Shown piece after piece: positions 56,666-64,000 of a stretch of 64,000 nt of DNA (within the stretch, counting starts at the first letter, position 1; each line of letters starts with the position of its first letter). The translations under genes and the position numbers were made by a program. Under the pieces are notes generated by a model. That model was given only the letters and a program-made list of their open reading frames with translations, was not told the origin of the DNA and did no database searches. Source of the DNA: Proteus hauseri ATCC 700826 (GTDB taxonomy: Bacteria > Pseudomonadota > Gammaproteobacteria > Enterobacterales > Enterobacteriaceae); contig NZ_LXEV01000034.1 of NCBI RefSeq assembly GCF_001654965.1, positions 62,001-126,000 of the forward strand, in the 5' to 3' direction.

Positions 56666-57946
56666 TTACATTTTCGGTTTGTAGCTATCTTTATCTAAAT
56701 CATGTTTTTTCATACGTAAATAAAGCTTTTTGCGTGGAATACCTAAATAATCTGCCACATCACTCACACGCCCTGCAAATAGATATAATGCATCTTCAAT
56801 TAAACGACGTTCATATTCATCGACTAAATTATCAAGAGGCCCTTCTGGTGGAATAATAGCTCGATGCTGCTCACTATCGACCATTTTTACAATACCAACC
56901 GCATACAGTTCAGCAACATTACGCAGTTCACGAATATTTCCTGGCCAATCATACCGTTTTAAAATATCGAGATAATTACGATCTATTTTAGGAATAGCGA
57001 TCCCTAAGCGTTGCGCGCTTTGGCGTAAAAAAGCCCTAAATAGCGGAATAATATCTGGACGTCGTGCGCTTAATGGTGGCAATGAAAAAGTAATTTGCGA
57101 GAAATAATAATAGAACTCAGGAATTAATCGCCCGTCAGTCACTAGTTCTTGCGTGTTATTTTCTAAAATAGCGATAGTTCTAAAATGGCGCTTACCTTGA
57201 CGTTCTATATCTAATAAATAAGAACTTAACCAACGCTGAGCCTCTGAAGATAAATAGTAAGGTGAACGTAAAATCAGCGTGCCAATACCTTCTGCTTCAA
57301 TTTGAGCAATAACTTGCTTAATATCAGGTAGATTTTGACAATCAACAGTTTGAATACTTTGCTCATTACGTGGACTTAATTCATGCAAAAGCTGAGCAAG
57401 TAGATGACGGCCAGTGCCCATTTCACCTTCAATCATTAAATCTTTATCAATATCAGCAATTTGCTGAACTTGCTCTCTAATCGCCGTAATTTGTGCACTA
57501 TCACCCACTAAACGCTCTTGTGTGGTGTTGATCATGGTGTTTCTAAGCGCAAGGGTTGAGAGTCGTTCTTTGTGCGCCTTAGCCACCAATTCTAAAAAGG
57601 CTGGGGGATTTATTGGTTTTTCAATAAAATCATAAGCCCCTTTTTTAACAGCTTCGACAGCTAGCGGTATATCGCCGTGTCCAGTGATCATAATGACGGG
57701 AATACGAGGATCAATCTGTTTAATACGTTCTAATACTTCCATGCCGTTCATCGCTGGCATGTAAATATCCAATACCACGGCACCTTGCCACTCTGGCGTT
57801 AATGCATTTAATGCTTTTTCAGGTGAGTCAGTAACTCTGGCAACCATACCAGCAAGATTGAGTAAATGACGATAAGACTCAAGAATATCTTCATCATCAT
57901 CAATTAATAGAACATCAACATCAGGCATCAGTGATTGTGTCATTAG
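56666..57946 (-). CDS. pgtA: Phosphoglycerate transport response regulator PgtA
   Basis: 426 residues from the ATG at 57946; an upstream in-frame ATG at 57973 lies deeper in pgtB. Receiver domain: VDVLLIDDDEDILESY, the phospho-acceptor Asp in VVLDIYMPAMNGME, and the Lys in DFIEKPINPP. The central AAA+ part is degenerate (GEMGTGRHLLAQLL for Walker A) and lacks the GAFTGA loop needed for sigma54 contact, as in Salmonella PgtA. A Fis-type helix-turn-helix ends the protein (VADYLGIPRKKLYLRMKKH). It should activate pgtP when phosphorylated by PgtB. Confidence 0.93.
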   Translation of the reverse strand, partial: LMTQSLMPDVDVLLIDDDEDILESYRHLLNLAGMVARVTDSPEKALNALTPEWQGAVVLDIYMPAMNGMEVLERIKQIDPRIPVIMITGHGDIPLAVEAVKKGAYDFIEKPINPPAFLELVAKAHKERLSTLALRNTMINTTQERLVGDSAQITAIREQVQQIADIDKDLMIEGEMGTGRHLLAQLLHELSPRNEQSIQTVDCQNLPDIKQVIAQIEAEGIGTLILRSPYYLSSEAQRWLSSYLLDIERQGKRHFRTIAILENNTQELVTDGRLIPEFYYYFSQITFSLPPLSARRPDIIPLFRAFLRQSAQRLGIAIPKIDRNYLDILKRYDWPGNIRELRNVAELYAVGIVKMVDSEQHRAIIPPEGPLDNLVDEYERRLIEDALYLFAGRVSDVADYLGIPRKKLYLRMKKHDLDKDSYKPKM

Positions 57947-60296
57947 TAAACTCCAAAACAACCATGGCGCCACCGTTTAACGCTGATGCCAAATAAATAT
58001 CATAACCAAACCGTTGCATAATAGAACGGCAAATAGATAACCCTAATCCCAATCCGACATCTTTTGTGGTGGTAAATGGCGTGAAGAGTTTAGGTAAAAC
58101 ATCGGGATTAAATCCTTTACCACTATCAGCAATACCGACGAGTTTACGTTTAGGGTCAACAGATAACAGATCGATTGAAATCTGACTTTCACCAATGCCC
58201 GCTATCGCATCCATCGCATTAACAAATAAGTTAACTAATACTTGCTCTATTTGTGTCGGATCGGCACAGATAGTCAGCTTATCAGGCACATTATTAATTA
58301 TTTTACATTGCTGTCGTTTAGAACGAGACTCTACCAACACCATAGCGCTTTCCACCAGCTCTTTTAATGGTGCTGAAACAAAACTAATTTCAGATGATGA
58401 TTTTCTTGAGAAATTACGCAGTGCCGTAATAATTCGATTCATTCGAGCACACAGTTTTTCTATGCGTTCAATAGAATCAGGTAATTGCTCATACTTCTGC
58501 ATCTGTATAGTGAGTTTTGCACTATACAGATAGGTATTAATCGCTGAGAGTGGCTGGTTAAGCTCATGCGCTAAACTCGTCATTGCCTGACCGACAACCG
58601 CCATTTTTGCTGCTTGAACTAACTCTTCTTGTGTCTGAATGAGATGCTTTTGCGCTTGCTCTCTGCGTACTATTTCTTCATTTAACTGCTGATTTTTCTC
58701 TTGTAAATCTTGAGTTTTCAGCGCAACAAGACGCTGAAGTTCTAATCGACTTAACTCTTGGCGAGTAATATCGGTAATGGTAACAATATATTTATGTTCT
58801 TCTTTATGAGGGTATTCACGAATATTAAATTGCAAGAAATGCGGCTCTCCTGCTTTTATCATTCGGATAATACATTCACTTTGACCTAAGCGATAAAGTT
58901 GACTAGTAGAGCTAAACTGTGATTTTAACATAGTGCTAGCTTCACCATTAAAGAGCAGCCATAACGGTTTGTTACTTTGCTCTTTTCCAGTTCCTAATAA
59001 AGATGCCGCACTTGGGTTAACCGTTTCCATTCTGCCATCATGATGACACGTAATTAAACTTGCATCGGTATTGTTAATTAAATTTAGCGCATTACTGGTT
59101 TCAACTTCCTTCATTTGTCGCCAAAATCGCCGTAAACGCCGACTTAACAAACCAATCTCATCTTGGCCATCAATTAAAACAGGCTCGGTTAAATTTCCTT
59201 TCGCCACATTAGCTAAATCGTCACTTAATTTATTGAGTCTTGCGATTAATCGCCTATCAATCAGAATTTTCATCACAATAATACTGAGTAACAGCGATAC
59301 GACAATAATCACAACAATAACGATTTTTCCGGTTCCCATTAGCTTACGTGTATTCGCGTTTAGCTCATTAAGAGATTCCGTGGTTGCAAAAACATTACCA
59401 CGTACAGCATCATCAAATTGTGTTAGTTTTTGAGTCAGCTCTGGCGTTAATGCTTTAAGCTTTTTTTCGTTTTCAACATCATCAAGTAAGGTTTGATAAA
59501 TATCACCACCATAACGAGTGATAGCAATAATTTCTTGCAAGATTTGGCGATGAGCAATGGTTGATGGGAAATTTTTTAGCTTTTGATTTAATGCAATAAT
59601 CTCATCAATTTTAACATTAATATAGTGAAAGGCGACATCAATATCACGGCTATAGCGTTGATGCGCAATCTCTTCAACTAAACTAATAAGTTCATTTTCC
59701 GTCGTAAATAACTCTTGTAAGAGTGTTGACTCAAGCAATAACTGCAAGCTATTTTCTTGAACGTTTTTCTCTTGGATCATCTGACTAACATGCCACTCAA
59801 TTTCATTGAGTAGCGGTTTAATATCTTCCCCCACAGCATCATGCATCCACGCAAGCTGCCCTAGCAATTGAGCCAGCCTATTTTCGAGTTCACGCCGTTT
59901 ATCTAATAAAACATCTTGTTCAGCAATAATATTTGTTAACTCATCAACTAAATGAGTATAAAAGTCTCGTTGCGGTTTTTGTTCTATTGGAAACTGACGC
60001 AAGTTATCAAGTAACTGATGAATCTCTTGCTTTTGTTGTTCTGAAATTGATTTACGTTGAGTCTGTTCTCGCTCTTTTAATAGCATTTGTAAATTGGTGC
60101 TATAACGCTCCATATTATAGCTGGTGGTCAACATAGGTAGAGAATCTCCCACTGACGCATTAATTTGTGTCGCCAGTTTTCCCCACATAAAAAAGATAAT
60201 TACACCAATAAGTAAGGTGAGTAATGAACTAAAAGTAAACGCCATATAAAGGCGTCTACCTAGTTTGCCAAATTGCTTAGGCATCAATATTTTCAT
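57921..60296 (-). CDS. pgtB: Phosphoglycerate transport sensor kinase PgtB
   Basis: 791 residues. It has a span near residues 17-37, a long periplasmic helical sensor, a second span (about 320-345), HAMP, a PAS domain with GTGKEQSNKPLWLLFNG, a coiled coil, and the kinase core: H-box SLAHELNQPLSAINTYLY, N-box VNLFVNAMDAIAG and G-box GLGLGLSICRSIM. It phosphorylates PgtA, whose gene overlaps its end by 26 bp. The signal is thought to come through PgtC. Confidence 0.93.
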   Translation of the reverse strand: MKILMPKQFGKLGRRLYMAFTFSSLLTLLIGVIIFFMWGKLATQINASVGDSLPMLTTSYNMERYSTNLQMLLKEREQTQRKSISEQQKQEIHQLLDNLRQFPIEQKPQRDFYTHLVDELTNIIAEQDVLLDKRRELENRLAQLLGQLAWMHDAVGEDIKPLLNEIEWHVSQMIQEKNVQENSLQLLLESTLLQELFTTENELISLVEEIAHQRYSRDIDVAFHYINVKIDEIIALNQKLKNFPSTIAHRQILQEIIAITRYGGDIYQTLLDDVENEKKLKALTPELTQKLTQFDDAVRGNVFATTESLNELNANTRKLMGTGKIVIVVIIVVSLLLSIIVMKILIDRRLIARLNKLSDDLANVAKGNLTEPVLIDGQDEIGLLSRRLRRFWRQMKEVETSNALNLINNTDASLITCHHDGRMETVNPSAASLLGTGKEQSNKPLWLLFNGEASTMLKSQFSSTSQLYRLGQSECIIRMIKAGEPHFLQFNIREYPHKEEHKYIVTITDITRQELSRLELQRLVALKTQDLQEKNQQLNEEIVRREQAQKHLIQTQEELVQAAKMAVVGQAMTSLAHELNQPLSAINTYLYSAKLTIQMQKYEQLPDSIERIEKLCARMNRIITALRNFSRKSSSEISFVSAPLKELVESAMVLVESRSKRQQCKIINNVPDKLTICADPTQIEQVLVNLFVNAMDAIAGIGESQISIDLLSVDPKRKLVGIADSGKGFNPDVLPKLFTPFTTTKDVGLGLGLSICRSIMQRFGYDIYLASALNGGAMVVLEFTNDTITDA

Positions 60297-60353
60297 CCGT
60301 AATACCTTTCATTAAAACAGCGCTTCCTGCTGTATATCTGTACCACAAGGCGA

Positions 60354-61643
60354 TCAGGGTGATTTGGTTTCTTTAAGTAAAGCCAGTGCTTGCTCTAGAT
60401 TTTGTGCTTCTTGTGTACGCCATTGATAAAGCACAGCCAATGCTTGATCTGAATATTCTCGTTGATCAGCTTCTTTCATAAATAACGCTTGAAGTGTCGG
60501 AGAATTGGCTTCTTTCTCACTAATTAATACTGTACTGGCTATTTCTCTTGCTTTACTGATTGCTAAAACTCGCTCAGGTGTTTTGTTTTCTTGTTTTTCG
60601 GCTTCATGAATGTCATTCCATACTTGTCTCATTAAAGGGAAATTATGGGTGATCATTTGGTCAAATAGCGCGTTAACAACTTCACTTCGACGATAAGCTT
60701 CATTGCTATTTAAAATAAATTCGGTGTTATTTGCCAGCTCATCGTTATTGCCTAAGATCTCTTTGCTTAGTGGAATTTTTGCCATATCGCTTTTATAAAT
60801 AATCTCTTGTCCTTCATCGGACAAAAGAAAGGCAATAAATTTTGCCGCCGTTTCACGTTTACTACTTTCAGCCACTATCGCTAAATAAGCAGGCAAAATG
60901 ATTGATTTATCGAAATAACTAAATTCAACAAAATCAAAGCGTTTTTGGTGATTAAAGGCATAGTTATCAATAATAGGCCCAGCGCCAACAATGCCCCTAG
61001 CAATGGCGTCACCAACACGAGCACTACGCGCTGAAATGGAAGATAAATTTCCGCTAGTCTCAAGGAGAATCTGCCAGCCTTTATCCCAACCGTACTCTTG
61101 CAATACATTTTCAACCATCAATTGCATAGTGCCAGAGTTTGCAGGCGTCGTCATAGTGAGGTGCCCTTGATAAATTGGATTACTCAGATCAACCCAACTT
61201 CTAGGTGCTGGAATACCATGTTTTTGTAAATACTGTGTATTACTCATAATACCAATACCGGAATAACCGACAGTGGTTATTTTGTCATTTAAAATATCGC
61301 TATGACGCATTAGCCATTTGGGCGTTTCATACTTAACAGGCAAACGTGCCAGTAAACCTTCTCTATCTAAATGATGAAAAAAGTTTGCTGAAGATGACAT
61401 AACAATATCAACAGGTTGTGTTGGATACTGCTTCATCATACGCGTCGCAATAGCAACGCGACGATACACAACCTGAACTTTTGTATCAGGATAACGTGCG
61501 CTAAAAGCCTCGGTTAAAGGGCGCATTGGTGTATCAGAAAGTGTCGTCAGAATAATGAGAGGCTGTTCATCACTACGCACAGGCGTGATAAACAGCCAAC
61601 TAAACAGTAAACAGACGAGGCTAAGTGTTATTTTTATTCTCAT
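60354..61643 (-). CDS. pgtC: Phosphoglycerate transport regulatory protein PgtC
   Basis: 429 residues. The signal peptide is MRIKITLSLVCLLFSWLFIT, cut near PVRS/DEQ, and the remainder is a periplasmic solute-binding fold: LIILTTLSDTPMRPLTEAFS, DIVMSSSANFFHHLDREGLL, GVGYSGIGIMSNTQYL-like GYSGIGIMSNTQYLQKHGIP. PgtC is thought to bind the inducer (2- or 3-phosphoglycerate, PEP) and pass the signal to PgtB. First gene of pgtCBA, divergent from pgtP. Confidence 0.92.
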   Translation of the reverse strand: MRIKITLSLVCLLFSWLFITPVRSDEQPLIILTTLSDTPMRPLTEAFSARYPDTKVQVVYRRVAIATRMMKQYPTQPVDIVMSSSANFFHHLDREGLLARLPVKYETPKWLMRHSDILNDKITTVGYSGIGIMSNTQYLQKHGIPAPRSWVDLSNPIYQGHLTMTTPANSGTMQLMVENVLQEYGWDKGWQILLETSGNLSSISARSARVGDAIARGIVGAGPIIDNYAFNHQKRFDFVEFSYFDKSIILPAYLAIVAESSKRETAAKFIAFLLSDEGQEIIYKSDMAKIPLSKEILGNNDELANNTEFILNSNEAYRRSEVVNALFDQMITHNFPLMRQVWNDIHEAEKQENKTPERVLAISKAREIASTVLISEKEANSPTLQALFMKEADQREYSDQALAVLYQWRTQEAQNLEQALALLKETKSP

Positions 61644-61955
61644 GACATACCCCTGGTTTTATTTTGAATAAACATAAAAATGTGTCGAACTTCAAACTTC
61701 TGATATTTAGCAATATTTATTATTTTTAGCTGATGAGTCTTTAATGACTCATTTGTAGAAATGATACGACGATATCTTCACTCATTTTTAAACCAACACC
61801 AAATAGCGATGTTACAAATTTGACTCATCAATTGAGCCGAATGTGTCATCGCTGACTCAAAAACCCACTTTTGCACCAAGATGGCCTAAATGAATAGCAT
61901 CAGCTCTGAAAACCAAAATCAGCTTCAGACATGAATAATATTCGGAGTCATCTCT
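61644..61955. promoter_or_regulatory. Divergent pgtC/pgtP regulatory region with TGACTCA repeats
   Basis: A perfect dyad ATGAGTC-N6-GACTCAT lies at 61733-61752. TGACTCA recurs at 61821 with TTGAGCC beyond it as an imperfect inverted partner, and again at 61853. The repeats lie between divergent operons under PgtA control, so they are candidate PgtA sites. I see no sigma54 -24/-12 element. Confidence 0.6.
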
Positions 61956-63293
61956 ATGCTAAGTTTCTTTAAAACCAGAAAGGATCTGCCGCTGTTAGAA
62001 GCGTCAAGTGAAAAGATCCGCGCAATATATAAAAAGCATCAATGGCAGGTCTTCCTCGGCCTCGTTCTTGGTTATGCCATGTTCTATGTAGTCCGTATGG
62101 CACTCAGTGTGGTGAAAAAACCTATGCTGGATGCGGGTATCGTAACAACGTCTGAGCTCGGTTTAATGGGTTCTGCGTTCTTCTTTACCTACGCATTTGG
62201 TAAGTTCTCTAACGGTTTCTTGTCAGATTATGCCAATATCGGACGCTTTATGTCCATCTCGTTGATTGCATCTTCTTTCATTTGTATTTTTATGGGGATG
62301 TCAACCGCTAGCCTGTTCTTTATCCTGTTATGGGGTATTAATGGTTGGTTCCAATCTGTAGGTTCAGCACCTTCTTGTGTGTCGATCTTCCAATGGTTCT
62401 CACCAAAACAACGCGGTACCGTTTATTCCATCTGGGGTGGTTCACGTAATATCGGTGAAGCTATCACTTGGATCTTAACAGCCACTATAGTGAGCTTCTT
62501 CGGCTGGCGTGCAGGTTTCATTGGTGCTGGTATCGCAGGTATTGCTGCGGGTATCATTTTACTGATGATCTTAAAAGACCGTCCTCGTACTTATGGTTTA
62601 CCTGACCCAGCAACAGCTTATGGCGAAGATTCAGAAACCGTTAAATCAAGTGACCCGAAAGAAACTCGTCGTGCTCAACTATTTGTTTTAAAACAACCTA
62701 CTGTATGGATTATCGCAGCAGCTTGTGCGGCAATGTACATCTCTCGCTATGCAATCAGCTCATGGGCTGTCCTTTACCTACAAGGTTCAAAAGGATACTC
62801 ACTGATTGATGCTGGTTTCGCAATGTCTACCTACCCTATTGCTGGCTTCTTTGGCGCAATCTTAGCGGGTATGGCGTCTGACAAACTATTTAACGCTAAC
62901 CGTCATATTCCTACACTGATTTATGGTCTTGCTAACATCGCAGGTTTCGCACTGATGTTCTGGGGTCCTCAAAACCGTGTAATGGATGCTGTTGCATTAA
63001 GTATGGTTGGTTTCGCAATGGGTGGTCTGGTTGTGTTCTTAGCAGGTTTAACCGCTTGTGATCTGATGCCGAAAAACGCAGTAGGTGCAGTAAAAGGCTT
63101 TATTGGACTGTTTGCTTACATCGCAGCCTCTGCTCAAGAGTTAATTTCAGCATCACTGATTAAAGTGACTGAAGTTGGTGATATCACTCACTACGACTTC
63201 ACTACAGTACAGTACTTCTGGATTGGTTCTGCCATCGTTTCCATGATCTTAGCTACGCTGGTCTGGAATGCGAAAAAAGTCACCATGAATTAA
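61956..63293 (+). CDS. pgtP: Phosphoglycerate:phosphate antiporter PgtP
   Basis: 445 residues, MFS organophosphate:phosphate antiporter family (with UhpT and GlpT), twelve spans. Family segments: GYAMFYVVRMALSVVKKPML, GKFSNGFLSDYANIGRFM, NGWFQSVGSAPSCVSIFQWF, RGTVYSIWGGSRNIGEAI. It imports phosphoglycerates and PEP in exchange for phosphate. GGAG precedes the ATG. The downstream gene is a pyruvate kinase that can use imported PEP. Confidence 0.95.
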   Translation: MLSFFKTRKDLPLLEASSEKIRAIYKKHQWQVFLGLVLGYAMFYVVRMALSVVKKPMLDAGIVTTSELGLMGSAFFFTYAFGKFSNGFLSDYANIGRFMSISLIASSFICIFMGMSTASLFFILLWGINGWFQSVGSAPSCVSIFQWFSPKQRGTVYSIWGGSRNIGEAITWILTATIVSFFGWRAGFIGAGIAGIAAGIILLMILKDRPRTYGLPDPATAYGEDSETVKSSDPKETRRAQLFVLKQPTVWIIAAACAAMYISRYAISSWAVLYLQGSKGYSLIDAGFAMSTYPIAGFFGAILAGMASDKLFNANRHIPTLIYGLANIAGFALMFWGPQNRVMDAVALSMVGFAMGGLVVFLAGLTACDLMPKNAVGAVKGFIGLFAYIAASAQELISASLIKVTEVGDITHYDFTTVQYFWIGSAIVSMILATLVWNAKKVTMN

Positions 63294-63316
63294 TGAATTA
63301 ATTAAGTTGTCACTGA

Positions 63317-63337
63317 GGGATGCTATTAGGCATCCCT
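63317..63337 (+). terminator. Hairpin between pgtP and the pyruvate kinase gene
   Basis: A perfect stem GGGATGC / GCATCCC with a TATTAG loop in the 65-bp gap. No T-run follows, so it may only reduce read-through from pgtP into the next gene. Confidence 0.55.
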
Positions 63338-63358
63338 CCTTAAAAAGAGAATGTCATT

Positions 63359-64000
63359 ATGCGTAAGACTAAAATTGTTGCGACTCTTGGCCCAGCTAGC
63401 TGCTCAGAACAGATGATTGAAAAACTGATTCTGGCAGGCGCTAACGTATTTCGTTTAAATTTTTCACATGGCACTAGCGAACAACATCAGGCAACAGCCG
63501 CAACTATCCGTCAGGTCGCAGAAAAACATCGTGTATTCATCGGGATCTTAGCTGACCTGCAAGGCCCGAAAATTCGTATCGCTAACTTTAAAAATGATTC
63601 TATTCAATTACAGCAAGGCGATAGCTTTATCCTAAATGCAGATCTCGATGCAACATTAGGTGATGAGCAACAAGTTGGCTTAGATTATCCGCAACTTGTT
63701 CAAGAAGTTACACCAGGGAATATTCTGTTACTGGACGACGGTAATATTCAATTACAAGTCAGTGGCGTAAATAATAATAAAATTGAAACCAAAGTTACTG
63801 TAGGCGGAAAGCTTTCTAACCGTAAAGGCATTAACTTACTGGGTGGTGGGTTATCTGCCCCTGCATTAACTGATAAAGACAAGCAAGACATACACACAGC
63901 AGCTGCAATTAAAGCAGATTATATCGCCGTTTCATTCCCACGTAATGGCGCAGATATTGAATATGCTCGTGAACTGATTATTGCTGCCGGTAGTAATGCA
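63359..64000 (+). CDS. Pyruvate kinase, PykA type, 5' part
   Basis: The first 214 codons, cut by the window end. It converts PEP and ADP to pyruvate and ATP. Seen: MRKTKIVATLGPASCSEQMI, NVFRLNFSHGT (ATP site), LADLQGPKIRI, NRKGINLLGGGLSAPALTDK and DYIAVSFPR. The GGGLSAPALTDKDK stretch is closer to PykA than to PykF. It follows pgtP on the same strand, an arrangement suited to growth on imported PEP or phosphoglycerate, and may be a second copy besides the housekeeping pykA. AGAG precedes the ATG. Confidence 0.92.
   Translation, partial: MRKTKIVATLGPASCSEQMIEKLILAGANVFRLNFSHGTSEQHQATAATIRQVAEKHRVFIGILADLQGPKIRIANFKNDSIQLQQGDSFILNADLDATLGDEQQVGLDYPQLVQEVTPGNILLLDDGNIQLQVSGVNNNKIETKVTVGGKLSNRKGINLLGGGLSAPALTDKDKQDIHTAAAIKADYIAVSFPRNGADIEYARELIIAAGSNA

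Overview
The window looks like chromosomal DNA of a Proteus species or a close relative in the Morganellaceae. It is A+T-rich, and the core genes at both ends (glnE, ygiF, ygiM, cca, folB, plsY, tsaD, rpsU-dnaG-rpoD, ileX, pgtPCBA, a pyk gene) encode proteins close to those of Enterobacterales in the same local order. The genus is inferred from composition and gene content, not from a search.

Layout. Positions 1-10.9 kb are conserved housekeeping: the 5' part of glnE, ygiF, ygiM, cca, folB, plsY, tsaD, the macromolecular synthesis operon rpsU-dnaG-rpoD, and an Ile2 tRNA with a CAU anticodon. From the tRNA to about 40.7 kb the DNA is accessory. First comes a two-gene locus that resembles an AB5 exotoxin: a small secreted protein with B-subunit features, then a pertussis-toxin-S1-like ADP-ribosyltransferase. 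Two related chemoreceptor genes follow, with a broken fimbrial gene between them, and then a HAD-IB phosphatase.

From 18.7 to 36.2 kb lies a very complete tellurite/stress (Ter) island. terZABCDE is on the minus strand. Facing away from it is a five-gene predicted biosynthetic operon (ATP-grasp, phosphoribosyltransferase, HAD, StiP/PELOTA, HpcH/HpaI aldolase). Then come terW, terY1-terX-terY2, terY3, a PP2C phosphatase and a protein kinase. The proteins probably work as a membrane-associated (TerC) calcium-binding (TerD-like) stress complex, a small-molecule or nucleoside-modification pathway, and a phosphorylation switch read by vWA proteins. Next are a TonB-C protein, the esterase aes, and a likely NrtR-controlled pair (SPFH protein plus NAD-kinase-like protein) with three copies of a dyad operator in the divergent promoter.

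From 42 to 56.6 kb is an E. coli common pilus type (alpha) fimbrial region. An intact ecpABCD is followed by an orphan phage lysis pair (holin, M15 endolysin), an Ogr-like zinc-finger activator, and the PTS-dependent dihydroxyacetone kinase operon dhaKLM. After that come the collapsed remains of a second ecpC-ecpD, an intact ecpE-type chaperone, an unrecognised repetitive protein and a second ecpA-like pilin.

The right end (56.6-64 kb) holds the phosphoglycerate/PEP uptake system: pgtC-pgtB-pgtA (sensing) facing away from pgtP (transport). A PykA-type pyruvate kinase gene follows and runs off the window. The features most worth follow-up are the cysteine-free AB5-like toxin locus, the Ter island with its palindrome-dense divergent promoter, the NrtR/SPFH/NAD-kinase module, and the rearranged ecp locus interrupted by a lysis cassette.
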